Source: Mycolicibacterium sp. GF69
GTDB lineage: Bacteria; Actinomycetota; Actinomycetes; Mycobacteriales; Mycobacteriaceae
DNA length: 64,000 bases
Assembly: GCF_003284965.1 (NCBI RefSeq)
Contig: NZ_QMEW01000005.1
Span: 161,132-225,131, forward strand
Direction: 5' to 3'
Every line of letters starts with the position of its first letter. Positions within the stretch are counted from its first letter, which is position 1. Positions 37,027 to 46,205 of this stretch are shown here, piece after piece. Below the pieces are notes generated by a model. The model was given only the letters and a program-made list of their open reading frames with translations. It was not told the origin of the DNA and did not search any database. The position numbers and the translations under genes are program-made.

Positions 37027-38474
37027 GCCGCTGGGTGCGTTACGGCGTCATCGCCGCGCTTGTGGTGGCGTTGATCGGTGGTGCGTACGTGATATGGCCC
37101 CGCGTCAACACGTACAAGGTCGTCGGATACTTCGCCTCGGCGGCAGGCGTGTATCCGGGCGACGAGGTCCGCATCGTGGGTGTTCCGATTGGCTCGATCG
37201 AATCGATCACGCCGCAGGCCGATGCCGTGAAGATCACCATGAGGGTGCGCGACAGCGTCAAGCTTCCCGCCGACGCCCGAGCGGTGATCATGGCACCGAA
37301 CCTCGTGGCAGCCCGCTTCATTCAACTCACCCCTGTCTATAAGCAGGGCCCGGCACTGGAGGACGGCGGCAGCATCGAGTTGGACCGCACTGCCGTTCCG
37401 GTGGAGTGGGATGACGTCAAAACCGAGCTGACCAGGCTCAGCCAGCAGCTCGGACCATCGGCGGACCAAACGCACGGCCCGCTGAGCGAGTTTGTCAATC
37501 AGGCCGCCGACACCTTGGATGGCAATGGCGACTCGTTCCGGCAAGCCCTGCGCGAACTGTCGCAGACTGCAGGACGGCTGGGTGACTCGAGCCCCGACCT
37601 GTTCGGCACGGTGAAGAATCTGCAGATTCTGGTTGACGCACTTTCGAAGAGCAACGAGCAAATCGTCCAATTCAGTGGCCATTTGGCCTCGGTCTCACAG
37701 GTGTTGGCCGACAGCTCAGCGGGGCTGGACGACACGCTGGGTAGTCTCAACCAGGCCCTGTCGGACGTCCGCGGCTTCCTCAATGAGAACAACGAAGTGC
37801 TTATTGGCAGCATCAACAGGCTGACCGACTTCACCAGCATCCTCACAAACCAGACCGACGACGTCGAGCAGATCCTGCACGTCCTTCCGAATGCGATGGC
37901 GAACTTCTACAACATCTACAACCCGGCGCAGGGCACCGCGAACGGCCTTCTGGGGCTGCCGGAATTCGCCAACCCGGTGCAGTTCATCTGCGGGAACTTC
38001 GACGGCGCCGGAACGCCTGACTACGACAAGCGAGCCGAGATCTGTCGCCAGCGGATGGCACCGGTGCTGAAGCGCCTGGCGGTCAACTACCCGCCCTTCA
38101 TGACGCATGGGATCAATACGATCACGGCGTACAAGGGCCAAGTCATCTACGACACCCCGGCGACCGAGGCCAAGGCAAAGACCTACATCCCCCATCTTGA
38201 GTGGATACCGGCCGACGGGCGGTTCCCGCCCCGGGCGGGTGATCCGGGAGATCCCAGCGCCTTGCTGCTGCCCCAGAACCCGGTTCCAGGTCCGCCGCCG
38301 CCGGCGCAGCCCCACACACTCGGTCCGGTGATACTCCCACCAGGCCCGGCGCCGGTCGCGCCGCCTCCCGGTCCGATTCCGGGTGCGCCCGCGGCGCACG
38401 GTCCGCTTCCGGCCGAGGCCGCTGTCCCCAACACGCAGCCGGTTCTTCCGCAACAACCGGGAGGCGCGGGATGA
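37023..38474 (+). CDS. mce4D: Mce-family sterol uptake protein Mce4D
   Basis: The 483-residue subunit has an N-terminal anchor (about 6-25), an MCE domain (about 30-110, with VRIVGVPIGSIESIT) and a helical domain. The C-terminus, of about 90 residues, is very rich in proline (PGPPPPAQPHTLGP and PPGPIPGAP). The tail may reach into or through the cell-wall layers. The GTG overlaps the mce4C stop. Length and layout agree with Mce4D of other mycobacteria. Confidence 0.92.
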   Translation: MSRWVRYGVIAALVVALIGGAYVIWPRVNTYKVVGYFASAAGVYPGDEVRIVGVPIGSIESITPQADAVKITMRVRDSVKLPADARAVIMAPNLVAARFIQLTPVYKQGPALEDGGSIELDRTAVPVEWDDVKTELTRLSQQLGPSADQTHGPLSEFVNQAADTLDGNGDSFRQALRELSQTAGRLGDSSPDLFGTVKNLQILVDALSKSNEQIVQFSGHLASVSQVLADSSAGLDDTLGSLNQALSDVRGFLNENNEVLIGSINRLTDFTSILTNQTDDVEQILHVLPNAMANFYNIYNPAQGTANGLLGLPEFANPVQFICGNFDGAGTPDYDKRAEICRQRMAPVLKRLAVNYPPFMTHGINTITAYKGQVIYDTPATEAKAKTYIPHLEWIPADGRFPPRAGDPGDPSALLLPQNPVPGPPPPAQPHTLGPVILPPGPAPVAPPPGPIPGAPAAHGPLPAEAAVPNTQPVLPQQPGGAG

Positions 38475-39664
38475 CACGCCAGTCACTGGAGATCATGACG
38501 CGCGCAACCCGGCGGATCATGGCCATCAGCTCAGGTGCGGTACTGCTCGCCGGCTGCCAGTTCGGCGGTTTGAACTCGCTGAACATGCCAGGCACCGCGG
38601 GTCACGGTAAAGGCGCATTCTCGATCACTGTGGAAGTTCCCGACGTGGCCACGCTGCCGCAGAACTCGCCCGTCATGGTCGACAACGTCACGGTCGGCAG
38701 CGTGTCCGGGCTCGAGGCCGTTCAGCGACCGGACGGCACCTTCTATGCGGCGGTGGAGCTCTCCCTGGACCCAGAGGTCAAGTTGCCGGCCAACGCGACT
38801 GTGAAGGTCGCGCAGACGTCACTGTTGGGCTCGCAACACATCGAGCTGTCGCCTCCCGTTGGTCAGCCGCCGGTCGGCGAGTTGCGTGACGGGATTGAGA
38901 TTCCACTGAGCCGGGGCAGCCGTTATCCGACTACAGAGGAAGTGCTGTCGGCGTTGGGTGTGGTGGTCAACAAAGGCAATCTCGGCGCGTTACAGGACAT
39001 CACACAGGAGGTCTACAACGCGGTCGCCGGCCGTGAAGGCCAGTTCGCCGGTCTGATCCCGCGGCTCGCCGAGCTCGCCGCGTCGTTGAATCGGCAGACC
39101 GATGACATCATCGCGGCGGCCGAAGGCCTGAACCGATTCGCCGGAGTCCTCGCGCGTAGCAAAGACAGTCTGGGCCGCGCGCTGGACACCCTCCCAGGAG
39201 CGTTGCGGGTGCTCAACGAGAACCGTGCGACCATCGTCGATGCTTTCGCGGCCCTGCAGAGCTTCGGCACCGTCGCGTCGCGCATTCTGGCCGAAACCAA
39301 AGAGGATTTCGCCGAGGACATCGTCGATTTGTACGCGGTGATCAAACCGATCAACGACACTCGTGCGGACCTTGTGACCGCTTTGGACAGCTTGGCGACG
39401 TTCCCGTTCCCGGGCAAGAACTTGCATCGGGTGGCCAGAGGTGACTACTTCAACATCTACTCAACGTTCGACCTGACAATCCGTCGGCTCGGCGAGACCA
39501 TGTTCACGACGTCATTTTTCGACCCGAACATGAAGCGCCTCGCGGAAGTCGTCAATCCACCGGAATTCCTTACCGGGGAAATGGCGAACCTGTCAGGCCA
39601 GGCCGCAGATCCGTTCAAGATCCCGCCGGGCACCGCGTCGGGTCAGGAGGTGCCGCCGGAGTAA
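38471..39664 (+). CDS. mce4E: Mce-family lipoprotein Mce4E (LprN-like)
   Basis: The 397-residue subunit carries a lipoprotein signal with lipobox LLAGC (Cys29) in place of the transmembrane anchor of its partners, as is usual for MceE. The MCE domain (about 50-130) includes VMVDNVTVGSVSGLEAV, followed by the helical needle region. The ATG overlaps the mce4D stop. It is the acylated subunit of the Mce4 complex. Confidence 0.92.
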   Translation: MTRQSLEIMTRATRRIMAISSGAVLLAGCQFGGLNSLNMPGTAGHGKGAFSITVEVPDVATLPQNSPVMVDNVTVGSVSGLEAVQRPDGTFYAAVELSLDPEVKLPANATVKVAQTSLLGSQHIELSPPVGQPPVGELRDGIEIPLSRGSRYPTTEEVLSALGVVVNKGNLGALQDITQEVYNAVAGREGQFAGLIPRLAELAASLNRQTDDIIAAAEGLNRFAGVLARSKDSLGRALDTLPGALRVLNENRATIVDAFAALQSFGTVASRILAETKEDFAEDIVDLYAVIKPINDTRADLVTALDSLATFPFPGKNLHRVARGDYFNIYSTFDLTIRRLGETMFTTSFFDPNMKRLAEVVNPPEFLTGEMANLSGQAADPFKIPPGTASGQEVPPE

Positions 39665-41409
39665 TGAGTCGAACTGCGCGAATTCAACTGTGGGTGTTCG
39701 CCGTCGTGACCGTGATCTCGGTCGGCGCAATCGCTCTGCTGTATGTACGTATTCCCGCCCGCCTGGGTTTGGGCACATATGACGTCACTGCGAATTTCGT
39801 CGCGGGCGGTGGACTGTACGAGAACGCCAACGTCACCTTCCGCGGAGTCCAAGCTGGGCGCGTCGAAGCCGTGCAGCTGACCGACGATGGTGTGTCCGCG
39901 CACATGCGGCTCAACAGCGATATCAAGATCCCGGAGAACTCCACGGCCACCGTCAAAAGCGTGTCTGCGGTCGGCGAGCAGTACGTGGATTTCGTTCCGC
40001 CCGCAGATCCTTCGACGGAGGTGCTGCGCAATGGTGCGACCATTCCGGAGGAGCGGACGGCGATACCGCAAGATGTGGCCGAGTTGTTGCGTGAGGCCGA
40101 TCGATTGGTGAGCAGCCTTGACAACACCCGGCTCCAGGACCTCTTGCACGAGACCTTCGAGGCGTTCAACGGCGCCGGGCCCGAACTCGCGCGGTTGATT
40201 CAGTCCGCACGGGTGCTGATCGATGACGCCAACGCAGCCTGGCCGCAGACCTCGGCGCTGATCGACCAGGCTGGACCGTTCTTGGAGGCGCAGATACGGA
40301 GCGGCGAGGACATCCGGTCCCTGGCCGATGGCCTTGCCCGCCTGACCAACGAAGTCGCCGGAGCCGATACTCAGCTGCGTTCGCTGCTCGCGACTGCGCC
40401 CGGAGCGGCCGCAGAAGCCAGCGAAACGTTCTCGGGCATTCGCCCGTCGTTCCCGGTCCTTGCGGCCAACTTGGCCAACTTCGGCCGCGTCGGCGTCATT
40501 TACCGCAAGTCGATCGAACAGGCGCTCGTCATTTTTCCCGCGCTGCAGGCGTCCCTGCTGACGATCGGCGGCCAACTTCCCGCTGACGAGGGCGGCAAGC
40601 AGGACTTCAAGATCTCGATCAACGATCCGCCGCCTTGCAACACGGGGTTTTTGCCACCGTCGGAGATCCGCACGCCTGGCGACACGACATTGCGCGACCT
40701 CCCGACCGACTTGTATTGCAAAGTCGCGCAAAATGATCCGATGGTGGTGCGCGGGGCGCGGAACTACCCGTGCCAGGAGTTCCCCGGCAAGCGCGCGCCG
40801 ACAATTGAGTTGTGCCGCGATCCGCGCGGCTACGTCCCGATCGGGAACAGCCCATGGCGCGGTCCGCCGGTACCGATCGGCACACCGATGGATGTCATGG
40901 AGGACGACACGCCCGAGGACGGACGAAATATCCTGCCGCCCAACAAGTTCCCGTACATACCGCCGGAGAACGATCCGGATCCGGGATATCCCGTCGCGCC
41001 GGGTTCGGTGCCGCCCGGGGTACAGACCGGCCCGGGACCGGCGCCGCATCAGCCTTGGCCGTATATCCCCCCACCGAACCAGGGGCCCCCGCCGCCACCG
41101 CTTACGGCCTGGATACCGCCGGCGCCCTACCCGAATGCGTGGCCTCCACCAGCCGTCCCGCCGGGGTGGGCGACTAACCCGCCGAACGTGTTTGCGGGGC
41201 CCTACGGTACGGTACCGCCGGCCCCCGCACCGCCTCCTGCACCACCGAACCCGCCGCAGGCCAGCGGAGCCGCTTACGGGACCTACGACCAGAACACGGG
41301 CGTCTTTGTGGACCCGGCCGGCGGCACCGGGGTCTACGCGCCCGGTGTCGCTGATATGCGGCCACAAGAGAATTGGGTGGATTTGATGCTGTATCCGGAG
41401 CACGTGTGA
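39664..41409 (+). CDS. mce4F: Mce-family sterol uptake protein Mce4F
   Basis: The 581-residue subunit has an anchor (about 8-28), an MCE domain (about 37-115, with VTFRGVQAGRVEAVQL) and a helical region. The Cys-containing segment is PPPCNTGF ... LYCKVAQ ... YPCQEF ... ELCRDP. Its last ~170 residues are Pro-rich with Tyr/Trp (PWPYIPPPNQGPPPPPL). It closes the set of six Mce proteins. The ATG overlaps the mce4E stop, and its own stop overlaps the following Mce-associated gene. Confidence 0.92.
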   Translation: MSRTARIQLWVFAVVTVISVGAIALLYVRIPARLGLGTYDVTANFVAGGGLYENANVTFRGVQAGRVEAVQLTDDGVSAHMRLNSDIKIPENSTATVKSVSAVGEQYVDFVPPADPSTEVLRNGATIPEERTAIPQDVAELLREADRLVSSLDNTRLQDLLHETFEAFNGAGPELARLIQSARVLIDDANAAWPQTSALIDQAGPFLEAQIRSGEDIRSLADGLARLTNEVAGADTQLRSLLATAPGAAAEASETFSGIRPSFPVLAANLANFGRVGVIYRKSIEQALVIFPALQASLLTIGGQLPADEGGKQDFKISINDPPPCNTGFLPPSEIRTPGDTTLRDLPTDLYCKVAQNDPMVVRGARNYPCQEFPGKRAPTIELCRDPRGYVPIGNSPWRGPPVPIGTPMDVMEDDTPEDGRNILPPNKFPYIPPENDPDPGYPVAPGSVPPGVQTGPGPAPHQPWPYIPPPNQGPPPPPLTAWIPPAPYPNAWPPPAVPPGWATNPPNVFAGPYGTVPPAPAPPPAPPNPPQASGAAYGTYDQNTGVFVDPAGGTGVYAPGVADMRPQENWVDLMLYPEHV

Positions 41410-42101
41410 TGACGTCCGCACCGACGTCCCCGGGGAAGTCCGTGCGCCGACGCGCTTCTCGACCTGCCGGTCCCGCCAACGGCACGGTGGCTGGGCCCAC
41501 CGCCGTGCGCGTTCCAACAGCGGATTCCGTCGCTGAGACACATGTTCGCAAGGTCCGTAAAGCTGCGCCCCCGCCACGCCGGCCGCCGCACCGACGCTTG
41601 GTCGCAATCGTTGCACTGGTCGGCGCGTTCGTCGCGACCGGTGTACTTGGCGCCGCGGTGGCGGTACTGATCGTCCAGAGACAAGACGCAGAAGAAGCGC
41701 AAGCGCGCAACCAGCGGTTCGTCGACACCGCGACGCAGACCGTGGTGAACATGTTCAGCTTCAAGCAGGACACCATCGACGAGAGCGTGGACCGGTTCTA
41801 CGAGAGCACCAGCGGGCCGTTACGCGACATGTTCAGCCAGAACAACAATGTCGAGAACCTCAAGGCGATTTTCCGGGACACCGGCGGCAGTTCGGAGACT
41901 GTGATCAACGGTGCCGCGCTGGAAAGCATTGACGACATCAGCAACACTGCAGCGGTGCTGGTGTCGGCGAGGGTCACTGCCAGTGACATGAACGGGAACA
42001 ACAGGCCATCGCAACCCTACCGACTTCGCATCATCGTGCAGGAGGCCGATGACGGGCAGATGACAGCCTATGACCTCAACTACCCCAACGGTGGCAACTG
42101 A
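41409..42101 (+). CDS. Mce4-associated membrane protein (Rv3493c-like)
   Basis: The 230-residue protein has a basic, Pro-rich cytoplasmic N-terminus of about 65 residues, one transmembrane segment (about 69-95) and an exported domain of about 130 residues with a SnoaL-like pattern (FYESTSGPLRDMFSQNN). These match the Mce-associated (Mas/Mam) proteins found after mce operons, which stabilise or assist the Mce complex. The ATG overlaps the mce4F stop and its TGA overlaps the next ATG. Confidence 0.88.
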   Translation: MTSAPTSPGKSVRRRASRPAGPANGTVAGPTAVRVPTADSVAETHVRKVRKAAPPPRRPPHRRLVAIVALVGAFVATGVLGAAVAVLIVQRQDAEEAQARNQRFVDTATQTVVNMFSFKQDTIDESVDRFYESTSGPLRDMFSQNNNVENLKAIFRDTGGSSETVINGAALESIDDISNTAAVLVSARVTASDMNGNNRPSQPYRLRIIVQEADDGQMTAYDLNYPNGGN

Positions 42102-42589
42102 TGCGTTTGATTGTGAGCGGCATTGCCGGTCTGGTGGCTGCTGCGTTCGTCAGCCTAGCCGCGCTGGGCGGCGGACTGTACTGGCAGCGGGTGGAGACGC
42201 GTGGTGAGCAAGCAGCGCGTAGCGAGCTGGGACCGCTTGCGCAGGAACAAATCCCGACTGTATTCACCTACGACTACAAGACCGTCGAGCGCAACCTCAT
42301 CGATGCGTACGACCTGCTGACGCCCGGCTACCGCAAGGAGTTCGAAGACAGGGCGAAGTCCGACATAATTCCCCAGGCTCGGGCGCGCGAACTTGTAAGT
42401 CAAGCCAACGTGGTCGGCGTCGGGGTGATGGAAGCGCAGCGCGATTCGGCAGCGGTGATGGTTTACATCAACCGGACGGTTTCCGAGAAAACGAACCGTG
42501 ACCAGCCGATTTATGACGGTGCGCGGCTGCGCGTGGATTATCGCCGCATCGACGGCAAGTGGCTCATCGACTACATCACTCCGATTTAG
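42101..42589 (+). CDS. Mce4-associated membrane protein (Rv3492c-like)
   Basis: The 162-residue protein has an N-terminal signal-anchor (about 4-28) and an exported NTF2-like domain with FTYDYKTVERNLIDAYDLLT (about 55-74). It ends in DGKWLIDYITPI. It is the second Mce-associated protein and the last gene of the mce4 operon. The final codons and stop lie in the first copy of a 15-bp tandem duplication shared with the end of otsA. Confidence 0.88.
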   Translation: MRLIVSGIAGLVAAAFVSLAALGGGLYWQRVETRGEQAARSELGPLAQEQIPTVFTYDYKTVERNLIDAYDLLTPGYRKEFEDRAKSDIIPQARARELVSQANVVGVGVMEAQRDSAAVMVYINRTVSEKTNRDQPIYDGARLRVDYRRIDGKWLIDYITPI

Positions 42590-42604
42590 ATCACTCCGAT
42601 TTAG
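42575..42604. repeat. Perfect 15-bp tandem duplication at the mce4/otsA junction
   Basis: atcactccgatttag occurs twice in direct succession (42575-42589 and 42590-42604). The first copy ends the Mce-associated gene (TAG). The second encodes the last codons and TGA of otsA on the other strand. It is probably a replication-slippage duplication that left both reading frames with a stop. Confidence 0.9.
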
Positions 42605-44072
42605 CCGAATCCGATTCCCCGGCGGCGGATTGCGTCGACGCCAGCGCATCGAGGAACGCCCGCGCCCAGCGGTCGACATCGTGCGCCAGCACCTGCCTGC
42701 GCAGGGCCCGCATCCGGCGCCTGCCCTCGCTTGGCGACTGGTTCAGCGCGGCCTCGATGGCATCCTTGACACCCTCGAGGTGGTGTGGATTGGCCAGATA
42801 TGCCTGACGCAATTCCGCTGCGGCACCGGTGAACTCGCTGAGCACCAGTGCGCCGCCCAGATCGCTGCGGCACGCCACGTACTCCTTGGCGACGAGGTTC
42901 ATCCCGTCGCGCAGCGGGGTCACCAGCATCACGTCGGCCGCCACGAAGAACGCGATCAACTCCTCGCGCGGCACCGGGCGGTGCAGGTAGTGCACGATGG
43001 GATGCCCGACTTCGCCGTACTCGCCGTTGATGTGCCCGACCTGGCGTTCGATGTCCTGTCGCATCTCGATGTAGCTTTCGACCCGCTCGCGACTCGGTGT
43101 CGCGAGTTGGACGAACACCGTGTCCTCGCGGTCGGCTCGGCCTTCGGCGAGCAGTTCGGAGAACGCCCGCAGGCGCACGTCGATGCCCTTCGTGTAGTCC
43201 AGTCGGTCGACGCCGAGCAGGATTTTGCGGGGGCCGCCCAGTTCGCTGCGAATCTCTTTGGCGCGCTGGCGGATCGACCGGGACCGTGCCTGCTGGTCGA
43301 GCGAGGTCGAGTCGATCGAGATGGGGAAGGCGCCGACCTTCACCGTGCGGAAGCCGAAATTCACCTCACCGAACCGTGACCGGACCCCGATCGTCGCCCG
43401 AGAAGTGTTGGCGCCGACCAACCTTCGGGCCAAAATGAGGAAGTTCTGCGCACCACCGGGCAGATGGAACCCGACCAGATCCGCACCGAGCAGGCCCTCG
43501 ATGATCTCGGTGCGCCACGGCATCTGCATGAACAACTCGACCGGCGGGAACGGAATGTGCAGAAAGAACCCGATGGTGAGGTCCGGACGCAGCATCCGCA
43601 GCATCTTGGGCACCAACTGCAGTTGGTAGTCCTGGATCCACACGGTGGCGCCCTGCGCGGCGTGTTTTGCGGTGGCTTCCGCGAAGCGCCGGTTCACCAC
43701 CACGTAGGTGTCCCACCACTCGCGGTGGTAGATCGGCTTGACGATCACGTCGTGGTAGAGCGGCCACAGCGTCGCGTTCGAGAAGCCTTCGTAATACTTC
43801 GCGACGTCGTCGGCGGACAGCTTGACCGGGCACAGGGTCATGTCGTCCTGTTGGATCGGCTCGTCGTCGGCGTCGGGTACGCCCGGCCAGCCGATCCAGG
43901 CGCCCCGCCGGCGGCGCAGCAGCGGCTCCAGGGCCGTGACCAAACCCCCCGGGCTTCTCTTCCACGTGGTGCTGCCGTCAGGCAGCCGCTCCATGTCGAT
44001 CGGCAGCCGGTTGGCCACCACCACGAAGTCGGCGCTCCCGGAGCCGGCCCGCGGACCGCCCCCCGAACTCAT
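42591..44072 (-). CDS. otsA: Alpha,alpha-trehalose-phosphate synthase (UDP/GDP-glucose)
   Basis: The 493-residue GT20 glycosyltransferase has the N-terminal [10 protein letters not shown] (about 17-26) and the loop [14 protein letters not shown]. Central donor-site motifs are [17 protein letters not shown] (about 287-303) and [13 protein letters not shown] (about 388-400). It makes trehalose 6-phosphate from a nucleotide-glucose and glucose 6-phosphate in the cytoplasm. It is convergent with mce4 and starts directly after a 54-codon gene, as Rv3490 follows Rv3489. Trehalose supplies osmoprotection and mycolate carriers. Confidence 0.95.
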   Translation of the reverse strand: MSSGGGPRAGSGSADFVVVANRLPIDMERLPDGSTTWKRSPGGLVTALEPLLRRRRGAWIGWPGVPDADDEPIQQDDMTLCPVKLSADDVAKYYEGFSNATLWPLYHDVIVKPIYHREWWDTYVVVNRRFAEATAKHAAQGATVWIQDYQLQLVPKMLRMLRPDLTIGFFLHIPFPPVELFMQMPWRTEIIEGLLGADLVGFHLPGGAQNFLILARRLVGANTSRATIGVRSRFGEVNFGFRTVKVGAFPISIDSTSLDQQARSRSIRQRAKEIRSELGGPRKILLGVDRLDYTKGIDVRLRAFSELLAEGRADREDTVFVQLATPSRERVESYIEMRQDIERQVGHINGEYGEVGHPIVHYLHRPVPREELIAFFVAADVMLVTPLRDGMNLVAKEYVACRSDLGGALVLSEFTGAAAELRQAYLANPHHLEGVKDAIEAALNQSPSEGRRRMRALRRQVLAHDVDRWARAFLDALASTQSAAGESDSAKSE

Positions 44073-44237
44073 TTAGGCCTCGTGTTTCGACGGCCCAATG
44101 CCGAGCATCGATAGGAACACCCGGCATTCGTCGGCGTCTTTCGCGTACGCGGCGACGACGCGCCGCGCTTGCCGGGCAGTGCTGTCGGCGAGCGGTTCGA
44201 CGTCGCCGATCTCGGCGGGATTTGATTTCGCAGGCAT
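44073..44237 (-). CDS. Small conserved protein upstream of otsA (Rv3489-like)
   Basis: The frame encodes 54 residues beginning MPAKSNPAEIGDVEPLA and ending LGIGPSKHEA. It is a soluble, mostly helical small protein with one Cys. Its TAA ends on the base next to the otsA ATG, so the two are almost certainly cotranslated. M. tuberculosis has a protein of the same length at this place. The function is unknown; a role tied to OtsA or simply to translation coupling is possible. Confidence 0.75.
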   Translation of the reverse strand: MPAKSNPAEIGDVEPLADSTARQARRVVAAYAKDADECRVFLSMLGIGPSKHEA

Positions 44238-44287
44238 ACGTCAACTCTAGGGGAAAGGATCCCCGCTCCGGCCCGCCAACCCGTTGA

Positions 44288-44644
44288 CTAGGGGCTGTGG
44301 CTGAAAACCGGCGCCCGAGGCGGCGTCACCGTCTGGGCCTGGGCCTCCTCGGCCAGCCCGATGCAGCCACCCTGGTTGTGACCGATGCACGGAAGCCCCA
44401 TCACCTCGGGGACGTCGGGGTTGCCGGGCTGGGTGGTGAAAACCGAGCCGGCGTTCGGCACCGTGTGGGGCACGCAGACACCGGTGAACTGGTCGGGCTC
44501 TTCGCCACCGGAACAGCTCTGGGCCACCGGAGCAGCTCCGGTGGTGGGCACTGCGAATACAGCGATTGCCGGCGCCGCGGCGATAGCAACCGCAAAGCCA
44601 CCGGCGAGGATCAGCCGTTGTGTCGGGAACTTCAAGGTCGCCAT
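44288..44644 (-). CDS. Small secreted protein, paralogue 1
   Basis: The 118-residue product has a Sec signal peptide (about 1-36). A short mature part holds the conserved set CSGGEEPDQFTGVCVP and NPDVPEVMGLPCIGHNQGG, ending in CIGLAEEAQAQ. The four cysteines probably form two disulfides. It is about half identical to the product at 44741-45091 in these blocks. Similar mycobacterial proteins are sometimes labelled intersectin-EH-binding Ibp1-like; the label has no functional backing here. A GTG at 44650 is an alternative start. Confidence 0.75.
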   Translation of the reverse strand: MATLKFPTQRLILAGGFAVAIAAAPAIAVFAVPTTGAAPVAQSCSGGEEPDQFTGVCVPHTVPNAGSVFTTQPGNPDVPEVMGLPCIGHNQGGCIGLAEEAQAQTVTPPRAPVFSHSP

Positions 44645-44740
44645 CGTCACGCTTTCTGTAGAGATCAACCGTGCCGTCGGCAACGAGTCTATGGAAGCCG
44701 GCTGCATTCTGCACAGCTTCGCGAGTCCCGGGCCGCGCGG

Positions 44741-45091
44741 CTACGGGCTGGCGCTGATGATGGAGCGGGGTTGCACCGGCGGGCCCTGGGCGGCCTCGTC
44801 CTCCGCCAACCCGATGCAACCGCCGGCGTTGTGCCCGATGCACGGGATACCTTGGATTTCCGGGACGTCCGGATTGGCCGCAGTGGTCTGAAACAGCGGC
44901 GGTGACGTCGGAACCAGGAACGGCACGCACGTCATCGTGAACTGATCCTGCTCCTCGCCCCCCTGACAGCCCTGGGCCAGCGCGACGCCGCGTTCGGGCA
45001 CCGAGTACAAGCCGATCACGGGGCCGGCGGCGGCTGCGATGAATGCGCCGACAACAACGAGGCGCCGTAGCGGGAACGAGGAATTGGCCAT
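44741..45091 (-). CDS. Small secreted protein, paralogue 2
   Basis: The 116-residue product has a signal peptide (about 1-40). The mature blocks CQGGEEQDQFTMTCVP, NPDVPEIQGIPCIGHNAGG and CIGLAEDEAAQG mirror the neighbour at 44288-44644. The pair arose by tandem duplication. Four conserved Cys residues suggest a compact disulfide-linked exported peptide. The two genes are 96 bp apart and may be cotranscribed. The function is unknown. Confidence 0.75.
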   Translation of the reverse strand: MANSSFPLRRLVVVGAFIAAAAGPVIGLYSVPERGVALAQGCQGGEEQDQFTMTCVPFLVPTSPPLFQTTAANPDVPEIQGIPCIGHNAGGCIGLAEDEAAQGPPVQPRSIISASP

Positions 45092-45128
45092 TCCGCGATT
45101 CTAGGAGCCAGGGCAGTGCTGCGTGCGC

Positions 45129-45143
45129 ATTGCGGCCCGCAAT
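45129..45143. promoter_or_regulatory. Odd palindrome between divergent genes
   Basis: attgcggcccgcaat is a perfect palindrome about a central base, lying 38 bp from the secreted-protein start and 86 bp from the crotonase ATG. It may be an operator. No matching regulator is evident. Confidence 0.35.
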
Positions 45144-45228
45144 CTTCAGGCATCCACCGCTGGGTGACGCCTGTGGGCGACACCGTAATGTGCTCAGAAG
45201 TCCGACGACGCAAGCGAGGTGGTCCGCG

Positions 45229-46161
45229 ATGGCGAGCCCTGATCTGACGAGCGCCGACGCCGGAGGCGGTGCAGCGCAACAGGTGACATACGAGACCCTG
45301 GACGAGGGGCGGATCGCCCGCATCTGGCTGAACCGGCCCGAGGCGCAGAACGCCCAGTCCCGCACGCTGCTGGTGCAGTTGGACGAGGCCTTCGGACGCG
45401 CCGAGGCCGATGACGATGTGCGGGTGGTGATCCTTGCCGCGCGCGGTAAGAACTTCTCCGCCGGACACGATCTCGGGTCGGAAGAAGCGATGTTGGAACG
45501 CAAGCCGGGCCCCTCGCAACATCCGACGTTTCGATCGCACGGCGCCACCGCGCCGGCGATCGCCGAGCGGACGTATCTACAGGAGTGGCACTTCTTCTTC
45601 GAGAACACCCGTCGGTGGCGGGATCTGCGCAAGATCACGATCGCGCAAGTGCAGGGCAACGCGATCTCGGCCGGGCTGATGCTGGTCTGGGCGTGCGATC
45701 TGATCGTCGCCGCCGATGATGCGAAGTTCAGCGACGTGGTGGCGGTCAGGATGGGCATGCCGGGTGTGGAGTACTACGCGCACCCATGGGAATTCGGTGC
45801 CCGTAAAGCCAAAGAGCTGCTGCTGACCGGTGATTCGATCGACGCCGACGAGGCGTACCGCCTCGGCATGGTGTCGAAGATCTTTGCGCGGGGCGAGCTG
45901 GAGGACAAGACCCTCGAGTTCGCCCGCCGGATCGCCGAGCGGCCGACGATGGCGGCGTTGCTCGTCAAGGATTCCGTGAACGCCGCCGCAGACGCGATGG
46001 GCTTCACCGAGGCACTGCGCCACGCGTTCCACATCCATGAGCTCGGACATGCGCACTGGGCGGCCCACAACGAGAACCGCTACCCGGTCGGGCTTCCGCC
46101 GAACGTGCCGGACTGGCGCACCCTCGGCGCGCCGAAGCTTGCCCGGCGCGACGAGCCGTGA
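45229..46161 (+). CDS. Crotonase-fold protein lacking both hydratase glutamates
   Basis: The 310-residue crotonase is longer than classical enoyl-CoA hydratases because of an inserted segment (about 85-125, KPGPSQHPTFRSHG). The oxyanion loop GKNFSAGHDL is present. Aligned with rat mitochondrial hydratase, the first catalytic Glu falls on Met in SAGLMLVWACD and the second on Val in AKFSDVVAVRMG. It is therefore unlikely to be an ordinary hydratase; isomerase, hydrolase or another crotonase reaction is open. It diverges from the secreted-protein pair and is followed 44 bp later by an SDR. Confidence 0.8.
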   Translation: MASPDLTSADAGGGAAQQVTYETLDEGRIARIWLNRPEAQNAQSRTLLVQLDEAFGRAEADDDVRVVILAARGKNFSAGHDLGSEEAMLERKPGPSQHPTFRSHGATAPAIAERTYLQEWHFFFENTRRWRDLRKITIAQVQGNAISAGLMLVWACDLIVAADDAKFSDVVAVRMGMPGVEYYAHPWEFGARKAKELLLTGDSIDADEAYRLGMVSKIFARGELEDKTLEFARRIAERPTMAALLVKDSVNAAADAMGFTEALRHAFHIHELGHAHWAAHNENRYPVGLPPNVPDWRTLGAPKLARRDEP

Positions 46162-46169
46162 CGTATAAC

Positions 46170-46183
46170 TGAAACCTGTTCTA
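46170..46183. promoter_or_regulatory. KstR-like operator upstream of SDR
   Basis: TGAAACCTGTTCTA fits TnnAACnnGTTnnA exactly. It begins 8 bp after the crotonase stop and ends 22 bp before the SDR GTG. It lies outside the classical cholesterol locus. The eight fixed bases could occur by chance about once in a window of this size, but the promoter position favours function. Confidence 0.5.
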
Positions 46184-46205
46184 GCCGATGGCGAAGGGGT
46201 CTGCG

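Noticed and set aside
39643..41616. Long minus-strand frame opposite mce4F
   Set aside because: It is Arg-rich and repetitive from the Pro-rich mce4F tail, with no ribosome site or domain.
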